A stretch of DNA of 64,000 bases, taken from NCBI GenBank assembly GCA_003209195.1, contig QCSF01000005.1, forward strand, positions 1 to 64,000. Reading direction: 5' to 3'. The notes under the pieces were generated by a model. That model did no database searches. It was not told the origin of the DNA and worked only from the letters and a program-made list of their open reading frames with translations. Shown here piece after piece: positions 55,224 to 64,000 of the stretch; positions within the stretch are counted from its first letter, which is position 1; each line of letters starts with the position of its first letter. The stretch is from Pelagibacteraceae bacterium AG-470-E16 (GTDB lineage Bacteria > Pseudomonadota > Alphaproteobacteria > Pelagibacterales > Pelagibacteraceae). A program made the translations under genes and the position numbers.

Positions 55224-56379
55224 ATTTTTTATCTACAATTTTGTATAAAAAAAGCTTTCGATAAGTTTTATTTTCTTTTATGGTAAAATTACCAGTCTTA
55301 CCTTTATAAGATCCATTAAACATTGATGCTTTTAATTTTAGGTCTTTTATTGAAAACCAAGTTGATGCAATTAGTGGTATCATATCAAATGTCAAAGCTT
55401 CTAAATGATAAATGTCTTTTCCAAAGTTTTTTTGGTATTTTTCATTAAGCTCTTTATATCCATTATAACTAATTGATGGAAATATAATATTTTGTAAAGA
55501 TGGCTCTATTAAATATTTTTTGTTGAACCATAAATTTAAAGTTAAAAATTGAACATCTTTGTAATTTGCATCATAAAAATCAAAATAAGAAATTGATGCA
55601 ATTAATTCTTCATTAAAAGATGATATCAAAACTTTATTGAAACTAACTTTTTCGGAAGTGTCATGTTTTTTCATATTTTCAATTATTTCTTTATCAGATA
55701 AACTTTCTGAATTGTTTGATACACTTTCATCATAAAGTTTTTGTAATTTTTTTATTTTAGATAAATGACTTTTGTTTCTTGCTTGAAAATTAGTTATTTT
55801 TTTTATTTGATAATTTATATCCTTAAAATCTTTATAAAAAATTGAATTTTTTTTCTTTGATTTAAATTTTTTTGTACTATTAAAAACTTTTTTTGTGAAA
55901 TCTGTATTGTCGCCAAAAAAGATAAATTTGTCTTTACGATTGAAATATTTTTTTATCGCATTTATTTGCGAAGTTAAGTTAACTCCAAAATTTATGACGT
56001 TATTATAAATATTCTTTTCTTTATTGCTGTATGAAATAAAAAGTTTGTTTTTGAAACCTTCTACGTTCTTAATATCATTAATTGTTTTATAAAATATAGG
56101 ACCGACAAAAATATCAACTTTTTGATTTAAGCCTTTTTTAAAAGCATTGACAGCACCGTTTCTAGTGCTTTCGGTATCTAATGGTATGATTTTAATATTT
56201 AAATTTTCAAGTTCGAAAATTGTAACTAATATACTTTGATAAATACTATTTCCAATTAAACCGTGTTTCCCACTCAGTGGAAGAAAGGCACCAATTTTTA
56301 AATCAGATTTAGCATAAACATAATTATTTGATGATGAAATAATTAAAAAAAGAATAATTAACCTGAAATACTTTTTCAT
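55210..56379 (-). CDS. LpoA-like periplasmic-binding-fold protein
   Basis: 389 residues. Signal peptide about 1-23 (YVYA-K), without a lipobox cysteine, then a periplasmic-binding fold: KIGAFLPLSGKHGLIGNSIY near 27-46 and DIFVGPIFYK near 89-98. The divergent rsmI and BON lipoprotein neighbours reproduce the rsmI/LpoA/yraP arrangement of E. coli, so it probably activates a penicillin-binding protein. If so, it lacks the lipid anchor of LpoA. It overlaps the rdgB 3' end by 14 bp. Confidence 0.75.
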   Translation of the reverse strand: MKKYFRLIILFLIISSSNNYVYAKSDLKIGAFLPLSGKHGLIGNSIYQSILVTIFELENLNIKIIPLDTESTRNGAVNAFKKGLNQKVDIFVGPIFYKTINDIKNVEGFKNKLFISYSNKEKNIYNNVINFGVNLTSQINAIKKYFNRKDKFIFFGDNTDFTKKVFNSTKKFKSKKKNSIFYKDFKDINYQIKKITNFQARNKSHLSKIKKLQKLYDESVSNNSESLSDKEIIENMKKHDTSEKVSFNKVLISSFNEELIASISYFDFYDANYKDVQFLTLNLWFNKKYLIEPSLQNIIFPSISYNGYKELNEKYQKNFGKDIYHLEALTFDMIPLIASTWFSIKDLKLKASMFNGSYKGKTGNFTIKENKTYRKLFLYKIVDKKFKKI

Positions 56380-56423
56380 TTTTATACGAACAGTTATACA
56401 TAATTATAGAATTTATTAAATTT

Positions 56424-57257
56424 ATGTTCTTTAATAATTTGAATATTAAACCTGGGTTATATGTAGTTTCTACACCAATAGGCAATCTCAAAGATATATC
56501 TAAAAGAGCAGTAGAAGTTTTAAATAACTCAAATTATATTTTATGTGAAGATACTAGAGTAACTTTTAAATTATTAAAGTATTTAAATATTAAAAAAAAA
56601 TTAGTTTCATATTATTCTTTTAATGAAAAAAAAAAAATCAGTGGGGTTATTAAAAGTTTAAAAAATAGAAATATTTTATCATTAGTTTGTGACGCTGGAA
56701 CACCTACATTAAGTGATCCAGGAAATATTTTAATTTCAAAATGTTATGATTTAAATATTAATGTTTATCCAATACCTGGTCCAAGTGCCATAACATGCGC
56801 GATTTCTATTTCTGGCTTTCAAGGTAATTTTTATTTTTCCGGTTTTCTTCCAAAAAAGAAAAAAGAAATAGAAAAGTACTTAAACAAATTAAAAATAGTT
56901 AAGGGTAATTTAGTATTCTTTTTCCCAGCAAGAGATTTAGAGAAAAATTCAAGATTTTTTTTAAATATTTTTCCTAATTCAAACTTCCTTATTGCAAGGG
57001 AAATGACTAAAATTTACGAAACATATATTCGTGACAAAATGGAAAATTTAAAGAAATATATCAACGCTAATAATAAAGGTGAAACAACATTTATTATAAA
57101 TAATATTTTAGATGAAAAAAAAACTATAAATTTAGATCAAGAGATAAGGCTTTTATTAGGCAAAATGAGTTCAAAAGATATTAGCGAATATCTATCTAAT
57201 AAACTGGAAATTAAACGAAAATCAATTTATCAAAGAATTATAAAATTAAATGAATAG
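56424..57257 (+). CDS. rsmI: 16S rRNA 2'-O-ribose C1402 methyltransferase RsmI
   Basis: 277 residues. Tetrapyrrole-methylase fold: GLYVVSTPIGNLKDISKRAV near 12-31, LCEDTR near 39-44, SLVCDAGTPTLSDPG near 85-99 and PGPSAITCAISISG near 118-131. The C-terminal RsmI helical extension is present. Starts 44 bp from the divergent LpoA-like gene and overlaps the BON lipoprotein gene by 8 bp. Confidence 0.95.
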   Translation: MFFNNLNIKPGLYVVSTPIGNLKDISKRAVEVLNNSNYILCEDTRVTFKLLKYLNIKKKLVSYYSFNEKKKISGVIKSLKNRNILSLVCDAGTPTLSDPGNILISKCYDLNINVYPIPGPSAITCAISISGFQGNFYFSGFLPKKKKEIEKYLNKLKIVKGNLVFFFPARDLEKNSRFFLNIFPNSNFLIAREMTKIYETYIRDKMENLKKYINANNKGETTFIINNILDEKKTINLDQEIRLLLGKMSSKDISEYLSNKLEIKRKSIYQRIIKLNE

Positions 57258-57858
57258 ATATTTTTTTTATTTTATACTTTTTTTGTTTTTAAATGCATGT
57301 GTTCCTGTGGTGGGTGTCTCAACTCTAGGTATAATTAAAACTGGCGTAGAAATAGCTGACGACCCTAGATCACTTGGCAGAATTGTTGATGATTCAGTAG
57401 TAGAGAAAAAATTCATTTATAAAGTATCTAAAGTTGAGCAAAAATATTTAATTAAAATTAATGCGAAGTCTATTGATGGAAGATTTATACTAAAAGGTAA
57501 TGTGGATACAATTGATGAGAAAATTAATTTGACTAAATTAGCTTGGGAAACAGATGGTGTTAGATCAGTAGAAAACTTAATAAAAGTTAATGACCAGTCA
57601 TCATTTAAAGACAAAGCCAAAGATTTATTAATTACATCACAATTTAAAATAGCTTTAATTTCGAGTAAAAATGTAAAGTCAAATAATTTTAGCTTCACAA
57701 CAATAAATAAAACATTATATATTTTTGGCATCGCTAGAGATGAAAATGAAAGAAAAACTGTAATATCCGAAGCACAAATGGTTCAAGGTGTAGATAAAGT
57801 AATACCAAGTATATTTTTAAAAGAAGATCTTTCTAACAATCAGAGAATAACTAATTAA
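57250..57858 (+). CDS. BON-domain lipoprotein (DolP/YraP-like)
   Basis: 202 residues. Signal peptide with lipobox LNAC (Cys17), followed by two BON repeats: residues about 70-115 (ILKGNVDTIDEKINLTKLAW...VRSVENLI) and about 150-192. DolP stabilises outer-membrane assembly and amidase activation in E. coli. Second gene after rsmI; its stop overlaps the convergent maeB end by 4 bp. Confidence 0.87.
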   Translation: MNRYFFYFILFLFLNACVPVVGVSTLGIIKTGVEIADDPRSLGRIVDDSVVEKKFIYKVSKVEQKYLIKINAKSIDGRFILKGNVDTIDEKINLTKLAWETDGVRSVENLIKVNDQSSFKDKAKDLLITSQFKIALISSKNVKSNNFSFTTINKTLYIFGIARDENERKTVISEAQMVQGVDKVIPSIFLKEDLSNNQRITN

Positions 57859-60137
57859 TATTTTATAACTTCTGATGAATATGCGGCGATTGAGGCAAGA
57901 TTTAAAATTTCAGAACTCGAAGATCTTAAAGGTGCAACTTCAATAGGTTGAGCTAAACCTATCAATAAGGGGCCAATAACTTTTCCGCCACCTAACTCTT
58001 TTAGCATCTTTGTAGAAACGGCAGCTGCATGAATGGAGGGCATAACTAAAACATTTGCATTACCAACAATTTTAGAGAAAGAATATGCTGATTGAAATTT
58101 TGGATTAAGTGCTACATCTGGCTGCATTTCCCCATCAAATAAAAAATTTACATTTTTTTTCTTTAGCATATTAACTGCTTGCCTTACCCTTTTGGTTCTG
58201 TCTGTTTCAGGTTGCCCAAATGTTGAATGTGATAAAAAGGCTACTTTAGCTTCGAATCCAAGCATTTCAGAAATTCTAGCGCTAGATATAGCAATATCAA
58301 CAAGTTCATCACTTGTAGGATATTCTATTAGATTTGTGTCTGCTATAAATATAGTTCTGCCTTTTGAAACATACATACACAACCCAAAAAGAATTTCATT
58401 GTCGCGTGGACCAACAGACTGATATAATTTATCAACAGTAGCTGAAAACCTCCTGGTGTTACCTGCAACCATACCATCAGCGTCTCCGCAGGCAACCATG
58501 CAAGAACCCCAAGTAACTCTATCTGATTTAACCATTTTATCACATTCTTTCTCAAGAACTCCTTTTCTTTGAAGCTTTTCATATAAGTATTTTTTGTATC
58601 TCTCAGATTTTTGCTTGTCTGCAGAATTAGTTATTTCAATGTTGAAATTCTCATCTAATCCAATTTTTTTTAAAGATTGATTTAGTTTTTCTTTATTCGC
58701 AATTAACACTGGTTCACCTAAACCGTAGTTTTTAAAAGCAATTGCTGCTTTTAAACTTTCTTCATCCTCACCTTCAGCAAAAACTATTCTTTTTTTTACT
58801 TTTTTAATTTTAGAATTAATACCTTGCATAATACCGACAGAAGGATCTAGCCTTGCTTCAAGTTCATTAAAATAAATATCGAAATTGATGATTGGTTTTT
58901 TTGCAACACCAGTGTCCATAGCAGCCTTCGCAACTGCCGTTGGAATTGTTGTAATTAATCTTGGATCAAAAGTTGAAGGTATTATATAATTTTTTCCATA
59001 ATGAGGTCGATCTCCTCCATATGCAGCAACAACTTCGTCTGGAACATCTTCTCTTGCTAATTTCGCGATAGACTTAGCTGCAGCCACTTTCATTTCCTCG
59101 TTAATTACTTTTGCTTGTACATCAAGAGCACCTCTAAAAATATACGGAAAACCAATTAAGTTATTTACTTGATTAGGATAATCAGATCTTCCTGTAGCAA
59201 TAATAGCATCATTTCTAACCTCCAAAACTTTTTCAGGTCTAATTTCTGGCTCTGGATTTGCACAAGCAAATATTATTGGATTTTTTGCCATAGACTTAAC
59301 CATATCTTGAGTGATTGAACCTGCAGCTGACAAACCTAAAATAACATCGGCGCCTTTTATTGCTTCTTCAATAGTTCTATTTTTGGTGTCAATAGCGTGT
59401 TTTGATTTCCATTGACTTAATTCTCCTGGTCTACCTTTGTATATTACTCCTTTTCTGTCGCACATAATTATATTATCGTTTGGAACTCCTGAATTTTTAA
59501 AAAGTTCAGTGCACGCAATTGCAGAGGCGCCAGCTCCATTAACAACAATCTTTACATTTTTTATTGATTTTCCGGATATGTCTAATGCATTTATTAATGC
59601 TGCAGTTGTTATTATTGCAGTTCCGTGCTGATCATCATGAAAAATAGGAATATCAACTAAATCCTTTAATTTTTGTTCGATAATAAAACAGTCAGGTGCA
59701 CCAATATCCTCAAGATTAATACCACCAAATGAGCATGATATATTTTTAATAGTTTTTATAATTTCTTGAGGATCATTTGAGTCTACTTCAATATCGATAG
59801 AGTCAATATCTGCAAATCTTTTAAATAGTACTGACTTACCTTCCATGACTGGCTTAGATGCAAGTGCACCAAGATTTCCTAAACCAAGAATTGCAGAACC
59901 ATTACTTATAACTGCAACAAGGTTGCCTTTACTGGTATAGTCGTATGCGGTTTGTGGATTTTTTGAAATTTCTAAAACTGGAACAGCCACACCAGGAGAA
60001 TAAGCTAGAGACAAATCACGTTGAGTCGAAAGTTGTTTTGATGATACTATTTCAATTTTGCCAGGCTTACCCTGTACATGAAAATCTAGTGCTTCTTTAT
60101 TAGTATATTTTTCTATTGTTTCTTTTTTTTTAGTCAT
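57855..60137 (-). CDS. maeB: NADP-dependent malic enzyme fused to phosphotransacetylase-like domain
   Basis: 760 residues. Malic domain about 1-160 with SPGVAVPVL near 47-55, NAD(P) domain with [12 protein letters not shown] near 197-208, and a PTA domain from about 440. The PTA domain retains EGEDEES and [10 protein letters not shown] and is thought to sense acetyl-CoA rather than act as an enzyme. Makes pyruvate from malate. Promoter lies in the 69-bp gap to divergent murJ. Useful with acs for balancing C2/C3 carbon. Confidence 0.96.
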   Translation of the reverse strand: MTKKKETIEKYTNKEALDFHVQGKPGKIEIVSSKQLSTQRDLSLAYSPGVAVPVLEISKNPQTAYDYTSKGNLVAVISNGSAILGLGNLGALASKPVMEGKSVLFKRFADIDSIDIEVDSNDPQEIIKTIKNISCSFGGINLEDIGAPDCFIIEQKLKDLVDIPIFHDDQHGTAIITTAALINALDISGKSIKNVKIVVNGAGASAIACTELFKNSGVPNDNIIMCDRKGVIYKGRPGELSQWKSKHAIDTKNRTIEEAIKGADVILGLSAAGSITQDMVKSMAKNPIIFACANPEPEIRPEKVLEVRNDAIIATGRSDYPNQVNNLIGFPYIFRGALDVQAKVINEEMKVAAAKSIAKLAREDVPDEVVAAYGGDRPHYGKNYIIPSTFDPRLITTIPTAVAKAAMDTGVAKKPIINFDIYFNELEARLDPSVGIMQGINSKIKKVKKRIVFAEGEDEESLKAAIAFKNYGLGEPVLIANKEKLNQSLKKIGLDENFNIEITNSADKQKSERYKKYLYEKLQRKGVLEKECDKMVKSDRVTWGSCMVACGDADGMVAGNTRRFSATVDKLYQSVGPRDNEILFGLCMYVSKGRTIFIADTNLIEYPTSDELVDIAISSARISEMLGFEAKVAFLSHSTFGQPETDRTKRVRQAVNMLKKKNVNFLFDGEMQPDVALNPKFQSAYSFSKIVGNANVLVMPSIHAAAVSTKMLKELGGGKVIGPLLIGLAQPIEVAPLRSSSSEILNLASIAAYSSEVIKY

Positions 60138-60206
60138 ACAAAGTTTTGTCGTATTATTATCGTGAAAGAGTAATAATGTAGAAGATATAAGGTGTAAACA
60201 ATTTAT

Positions 60207-61736
60207 ATGAATATTTTAAAATCAGTTACCTCTTTTGGATCTCTAACAATTTTGAGTAGGATACTTGGTTATTTTAGGGATATCTTAATCGCGATATTTA
60301 TCGGGACTTCTGCGATGGCAGATGCTTTTTTTGTAGCATTTCGTTTGCCAAATACCTTCAGAAGACTATTTGCTGAAGGTACATTTAATGCTGCTTTTAT
60401 ACCAATTTACACAAAACTTAAGTTAAAAAATAATTCTAATAATTTCACGAATTTAGTTTTTAACTTTTTATTAATTATTCTTTTATTTGTAACTTTAGTT
60501 GCTGAAATTTTTATGGGAGGTTTTATTTATATTATTTCACCTGGTTTCTACAGCGATCCTGAAAAATTTAAATTAGCAATTGACCTTAGCCGTATTACTT
60601 TTCCATTTTTATTTTTTGTATCGTTATCATCTTTTTTCTCAGCAATATTAAATTCAAATGGAAAGTTTGCGATAGCTGCTGGCGCACCGATAATTCTTAA
60701 TATATTTCTAATATTATCTATTTTTTACGCAAAATTATATGACCAATCTTTTGTGCAAACGATGGCACTGGCTGTGTTCTTTGCGGGTTTTTTTCAAATA
60801 ATAATATTAGTAATTTGTTGTAGAGAATATTTTATACCAAAAATTAATTTAATTGTAAAAGTTACACCACAAGTAAAAATTTTTTTAAAAAAATTACTAC
60901 CTAGCATTTTTTCTTCTGGTGTAATGCAAATTAACATTTTAGTGGGAACTATTATCGCTTCATTTCAATCTAGCGCGGTTTCATATTTATATTATGCAGA
61001 TCGAATTTATCAATTGCCTCTTGCAATTTCAGGAATAGCGATAGGAACAGTAGTTTTACCAGTTTTAAGCAAAACTATTTTAAACAATAATAAAAAAGAG
61101 GTATTTTTTATTCAAAATAGATCGATAGAATTATCAGTTTTTCTGTCTGCTCCTGCAGCGGTAGGAATTATAGTAGGAGCGGAACAAATAATTTCTTGCT
61201 TATTTGGGTATGGTTCATTCGATAACATTAGTATTCGTAATACAGCAAATGCTTTAATCATTTTTGGATTTGGACTACCAGCATTTTCGCTATTAAAATT
61301 ATATTCGAATTTTTATTTTGCGCGTGGAGATACAAATTTTCCATTTAAGGTTTCGGTATTTACTGTTTTATGCAATATTCTAATTAGTATTTTCTTTTTT
61401 AAAAAATTTGGCTTCTTAGCTATTGCAGCAGGTACGACGATTTCGTGTTGGTTTGCAGTTGTTACTTACAAGTATTACCTAAGAAAAGACAAATTTCATT
61501 TATCTGATAAAATTTTTTTAGAAAGATTTTCAAAAATCCTTGTTTGCTCCTTAATTATGGCCTCCTTACTATACTTTCAATTTTTTTATTTTAAAGATAA
61601 TTTTATCACAGATGGGGTTAGCAAAGTTTTTTATCTATTATTTATAGTTGGCGACTCAATATTTGTTTATTTTATTTTTAGTGTATTGTTTAAAGCTTTT
61701 AGTATTAAGGATTTTAAGTTAAAAAATTACAAATGA
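60207..61736 (+). CDS. murJ: Lipid II flippase MurJ
   Basis: 509 residues with about 14 membrane helices. N-terminal SFGSLTILSRILGYFRDILIA in part and ADAFFVAFRLPNTFRRLFAEG near 37-57 are the classical MviN/MurJ signatures, with the essential Arg residues. Flips lipid II to the periplasm for peptidoglycan synthesis. The stop overlaps the trpS start by 4 bp. Confidence 0.96.
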   Translation: MNILKSVTSFGSLTILSRILGYFRDILIAIFIGTSAMADAFFVAFRLPNTFRRLFAEGTFNAAFIPIYTKLKLKNNSNNFTNLVFNFLLIILLFVTLVAEIFMGGFIYIISPGFYSDPEKFKLAIDLSRITFPFLFFVSLSSFFSAILNSNGKFAIAAGAPIILNIFLILSIFYAKLYDQSFVQTMALAVFFAGFFQIIILVICCREYFIPKINLIVKVTPQVKIFLKKLLPSIFSSGVMQINILVGTIIASFQSSAVSYLYYADRIYQLPLAISGIAIGTVVLPVLSKTILNNNKKEVFFIQNRSIELSVFLSAPAAVGIIVGAEQIISCLFGYGSFDNISIRNTANALIIFGFGLPAFSLLKLYSNFYFARGDTNFPFKVSVFTVLCNILISIFFFKKFGFLAIAAGTTISCWFAVVTYKYYLRKDKFHLSDKIFLERFSKILVCSLIMASLLYFQFFYFKDNFITDGVSKVFYLLFIVGDSIFVYFIFSVLFKAFSIKDFKLKNYK

Positions 61737-62737
61737 GTTATAAAAGAGTTTTATCGGGTATTCAGCCTACTGGAAATTTACATTTGGGTAATTACTTGGG
61801 TGCTATAAAGAATTTTATAGCTATGCAAAAAAACTACGAGTGCTTTTATATGCTGGCTGATTTACACGCTATAACTGTAAAAGTAAATCCAAAAGATCTT
61901 AAGGAAAGTATTTTTAATACAGCTGCAACTTTTTTAGCATCAGGTTTAGATAGTAAAAAAAATACAATTTTTGTTCAATCAAGCGTGAGAGCTCATTCTG
62001 AGATATCTTGGATACTAAATTGTATTGCGCGGGTTGGATGGTTAAATCGTATGACACAATTTAAAGAGAAAGCTGGATCTAATAAAGAAAAGGCTAGTGT
62101 TGGTCTTTACACATACCCAATACTAATGGCAGCAGATATTCTTGCTTATAAAGCTTCTCACGTACCTGTTGGTGATGATCAAAAACAACACTTAGAATTG
62201 TGTAGAGATATAGCTATAAAATTCAACAATGATTATGAAAAAGATTTTTTTAAAATCCCAGAGTCAATTATACCAAAGTCAGTTTCTAGAGTCATGAGCC
62301 TTCGAGATGCGAAAAGGAAAATGAGTAAATCTGACGAGTCTGATATATCAAGGATAAATTTAACTGATACAAAAGATCAAATTTCTCAAAAAATAAAAAA
62401 GGCAAAAACAGATAATGAGCCAATTAATGAAAATATATTTAGTAATCATTCTAAAAGATTAGAGGCTCAAAATTTAATTAAGATTTTTGCAAGCTTAAGA
62501 TGTGTTACAGAGGAAAGTATACTTAAAGAGTTCGATGGTAAAAGCTTTTCTGATTTTAAAAAACAATTAACTGAGATACTTATTAATGTTATAAGTCCAA
62601 TTTCAGACAAAATCAATTACTATAAAAAAGATAAGCAACAGTTATTAGAGGTTTTGGTAAAGGGGAATAGTAAAGCTTCTGAAATTGCAGATAAAACAAT
62701 TGATGATATAAAAAAAATTATAGGTCTTGTTCAATGA
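61733..62737 (+). CDS. trpS: Tryptophanyl-tRNA synthetase
   Basis: 334 residues. Class I: SGIQPTGNLHLGNYLGAI near 8-25 (HIGH as HLGN) and RKMSKSDES near 200-208 (KMSKS). Overlaps murJ and the universal stress gene by 4 bp each. murJ-trpS-usp-nfu is the usual alphaproteobacterial order. Confidence 0.97.
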   Translation: MSYKRVLSGIQPTGNLHLGNYLGAIKNFIAMQKNYECFYMLADLHAITVKVNPKDLKESIFNTAATFLASGLDSKKNTIFVQSSVRAHSEISWILNCIARVGWLNRMTQFKEKAGSNKEKASVGLYTYPILMAADILAYKASHVPVGDDQKQHLELCRDIAIKFNNDYEKDFFKIPESIIPKSVSRVMSLRDAKRKMSKSDESDISRINLTDTKDQISQKIKKAKTDNEPINENIFSNHSKRLEAQNLIKIFASLRCVTEESILKEFDGKSFSDFKKQLTEILINVISPISDKINYYKKDKQQLLEVLVKGNSKASEIADKTIDDIKKIIGLVQ

Positions 62738-63195
62738 AAAAGAAATTCTTAGTTGTTATTGATAATACTAAAGAGCTTGAAAATGCAATTTATTTCGCTG
62801 CGAAAAGAGCTAAAAACACCAAGGGAAGTTTATCAATGCTTTATGTTGTTGATAACGCGATAAACGCTCAGTGGTCTAAGGTTGAACATTTAATTGAACA
62901 AGAAGAAACGAGTGAGGCAAAAAAAATTTGCAGGTCATGGGCTCAAAAAATTAAAAATAATTTTTCAGTTGATACAGAAATTATAATTAAACTTGGTAAT
63001 CGGACAGTAGAAATTATAAAAGTTTTAAAAGAAGATAAAGATATAAGATTTTTAGTTTTAGCAACTTCAGCGGAAGGTGAGGATCCCGGTCCAATAATAA
63101 AGTCATTATTATCTAGCAAAATGAGAGATTTATCCATTCCTATAGTATTAGTTCCTGGTTCTATGAATGAAAAAGATTTGAATTCTATAGTATAA
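62734..63195 (+). CDS. Universal stress protein (UspA family)
   Basis: 153 residues. Single Usp domain: FLVVIDNTKELENAIYFAAK near 4-23 and the late LVLATSAEGEDPGPIIKSLL with SIPIVLVPG near 137-145. The ATP-binding G-x2-G-x9-G-S/T motif is not well preserved (ATSAEGEDPG), so ATP binding is uncertain. Coupled to trpS by a 4-bp overlap. Confidence 0.9.
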   Translation: MKKKFLVVIDNTKELENAIYFAAKRAKNTKGSLSMLYVVDNAINAQWSKVEHLIEQEETSEAKKICRSWAQKIKNNFSVDTEIIIKLGNRTVEIIKVLKEDKDIRFLVLATSAEGEDPGPIIKSLLSSKMRDLSIPIVLVPGSMNEKDLNSIV

Positions 63196-63234
63196 ACATT
63201 GAAAAATTTACGTAAAGATATTATCTAAGACTAT

Positions 63235-63774
63235 ATGATTAATATTATTGATACTCCTAATCCTGACACAAAAAAGTTTGTTTTTGAATTTCAAATAGTA
63301 AAAAATGGTTCAATGGAATTTAAAAAAAATGAAGAAACTGAAATTTCATTAGTTAAAGGTTTATTTAATATTGGAAATATAGATCTGGTGTATTTTGGTA
63401 ATAATTTTATTTCTATAAGAAAATCTAAAGACATTTCATGGGAAGATATTACACAAAATATAATTGAGTATTTGAAAAAAAAAATTGATAAAAATTTTTT
63501 AGCCTTAAATTTTGAAGAAGAAAGTAACTTTACAGATGAAGTCTCTATGAGAATTGAAGAAGTTTTGAGTGAAAAAATTAGACCAGCAGTCGCAATGGAT
63601 GGCGGCGACATTAGGTTAAGATCTTTTAAAAACGGCGTTGCAGAGGTAATCCTTAAAGGAGCTTGTGCAGGATGTCCAAGTTCAACAGTTACTTTAAAAC
63701 ATGGAGTTGAAAGAATGTTAAGACATTATGTACCAGAAGTGTCTTCAGTAGAGGCGTTTGATATAAATGAGTAA
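63235..63774 (+). CDS. Nfu/NifU-like iron-sulfur scaffold protein
   Basis: 179 residues. N-terminal Nfu_N domain (NIIDTPNPDTKKFVFEF) and the C-terminal NifU domain VAMDGGDIRLRSF near 119-131 with the cluster cysteines in GACAGCPSSTVTLKHGVE near 142-159. Delivers 4Fe-4S clusters to apoproteins such as aconitase. Overlaps the next gene by 8 bp. Confidence 0.95.
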   Translation: MINIIDTPNPDTKKFVFEFQIVKNGSMEFKKNEETEISLVKGLFNIGNIDLVYFGNNFISIRKSKDISWEDITQNIIEYLKKKIDKNFLALNFEEESNFTDEVSMRIEEVLSEKIRPAVAMDGGDIRLRSFKNGVAEVILKGACAGCPSSTVTLKHGVERMLRHYVPEVSSVEAFDINE

Positions 63775-64000
63775 AAGAAAATACAGTTATTTAGAACATT
63801 TAATATTAACAGCAAAAAAATACGAAGTTGAAGAGTTTTTATATTATGAACGAAAAGGCAGAAAATTAACATCAAAACAAATTGAGTTAATTTTATTGAG
63901 GAACAATATTAAAATTCCTCAGGATGAGACGCCAAAATTATCGAAAGAAGAGATACGTAAGGATTCTTATATTAGTCTCCTTCAAGCAGGCGCTCTAGTC
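63767..64000 (+). CDS. Unidentified gene, 3' end cut by window edge
   Basis: 78 codons from ATG 63767 are open to the end of the window. The N terminus, MSKRKYSYLEHLILTAKKYE, is basic and polar, and no known motif is seen. It begins inside the 3' end of the Nfu gene, so it is probably translated from the same message. Nothing more can be said without the rest. Confidence 0.6.
   Translation, partial: MSKRKYSYLEHLILTAKKYEVEEFLYYERKGRKLTSKQIELILLRNNIKIPQDETPKLSKEEIRKDSYISLLQAGALV

Noticed and set aside
1-64000. CRISPR array, insertion sequence, prophage or attachment site
   Set aside because: No direct repeats with regular spacing, no transposase or integrase motif and no duplicated ends were seen; the tRNA-Gly gene has no integrated element beside it.

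Overview
The window reads as a contiguous piece of chromosome from a streamlined, very AT-rich alphaproteobacterium, most likely a member of the SAR11/Pelagibacterales group or a close relative. The reasons are the low G+C (roughly 30% by eye, not counted), the very short or overlapping gene junctions, and the absence of insertion sequences, prophage or CRISPR. Several alphaproteobacterial gene orders are intact: maf-aroE-coaE-dnaQ / secB-fxsA / timA-smr, hslVU / hisBHAFE, mnmE-mnmG-rsmG-parA-parB and grpE-dnaK-dnaJ. A TPP-riboswitch-controlled thiV-type symporter, as described in SAR11, also points this way. The taxonomic call is inference from synteny and composition.

Layout. 1-5.9 kb: acetyl-CoA synthetase (cut at the left edge), a tiny SDHAF4-like succinate dehydrogenase assembly gene, four unrecognised or TPR membrane genes, and a large Na+/solute symporter ended by a clear intrinsic terminator. 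5.9-14.7 kb: rpe, a heparinase-like gene, purH, pterin dehydratase, a fluoroacetate-dehalogenase-type hydrolase with its full active site, small envelope genes, cytochrome c, tRNA-Gly, a Lon-domain protein, a Trm112-like protein and rho. 14.7-15.1 kb: a 348-bp gap of about 13% G+C between divergent rho and the PPDK/PEPS regulator gene, at the position where many alphaproteobacteria carry oriC. 15-31 kb: the origin-proximal housekeeping block (maf to smr, hslVU, the histidine operon, lolA-ftsK, a UbiH-like gene, a minimal MGMT). 31-41 kb: mnmE, mnmG, rsmG with an embedded parS, parAB, then holA-lptE-leuS on the other strand.

41-49 kb holds most of the accessory interest. A pseudo-receiver winged-helix regulator overlaps a cryptochrome/photolyase-like gene, which in turn overlaps a 33-codon ArfA-like ribosome-rescue gene. 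Then come a DUF805 membrane protein, a TPP riboswitch whose 3' end contains the ribosome binding site of a thiV-like symporter, and a translationally coupled tenA-PfkB kinase pair. Together with a ThiE/TenI-like gene at 40.6 kb this suggests salvage rather than de novo synthesis of thiamin pyrimidine. 48-64 kb is housekeeping: nth, dapB, dnaJ, dnaK, grpE, rph, rdgB (frame broken at an A9 tract), an LpoA-like protein with rsmI and a BON lipoprotein, the maeB malic enzyme/phosphotransacetylase fusion, murJ, trpS, a universal stress protein, an Nfu scaffold and a gene cut by the right edge.

No strong evidence of a wholly new defence or mobile system was seen. The best leads are the candidate oriC, the regulator/photolyase/ArfA-like overlap cluster, the TPP-switch/TenA/PfkB neighbourhood, and the poly(A) frameshift in rdgB set against A10-A11 tracts in intact genes.
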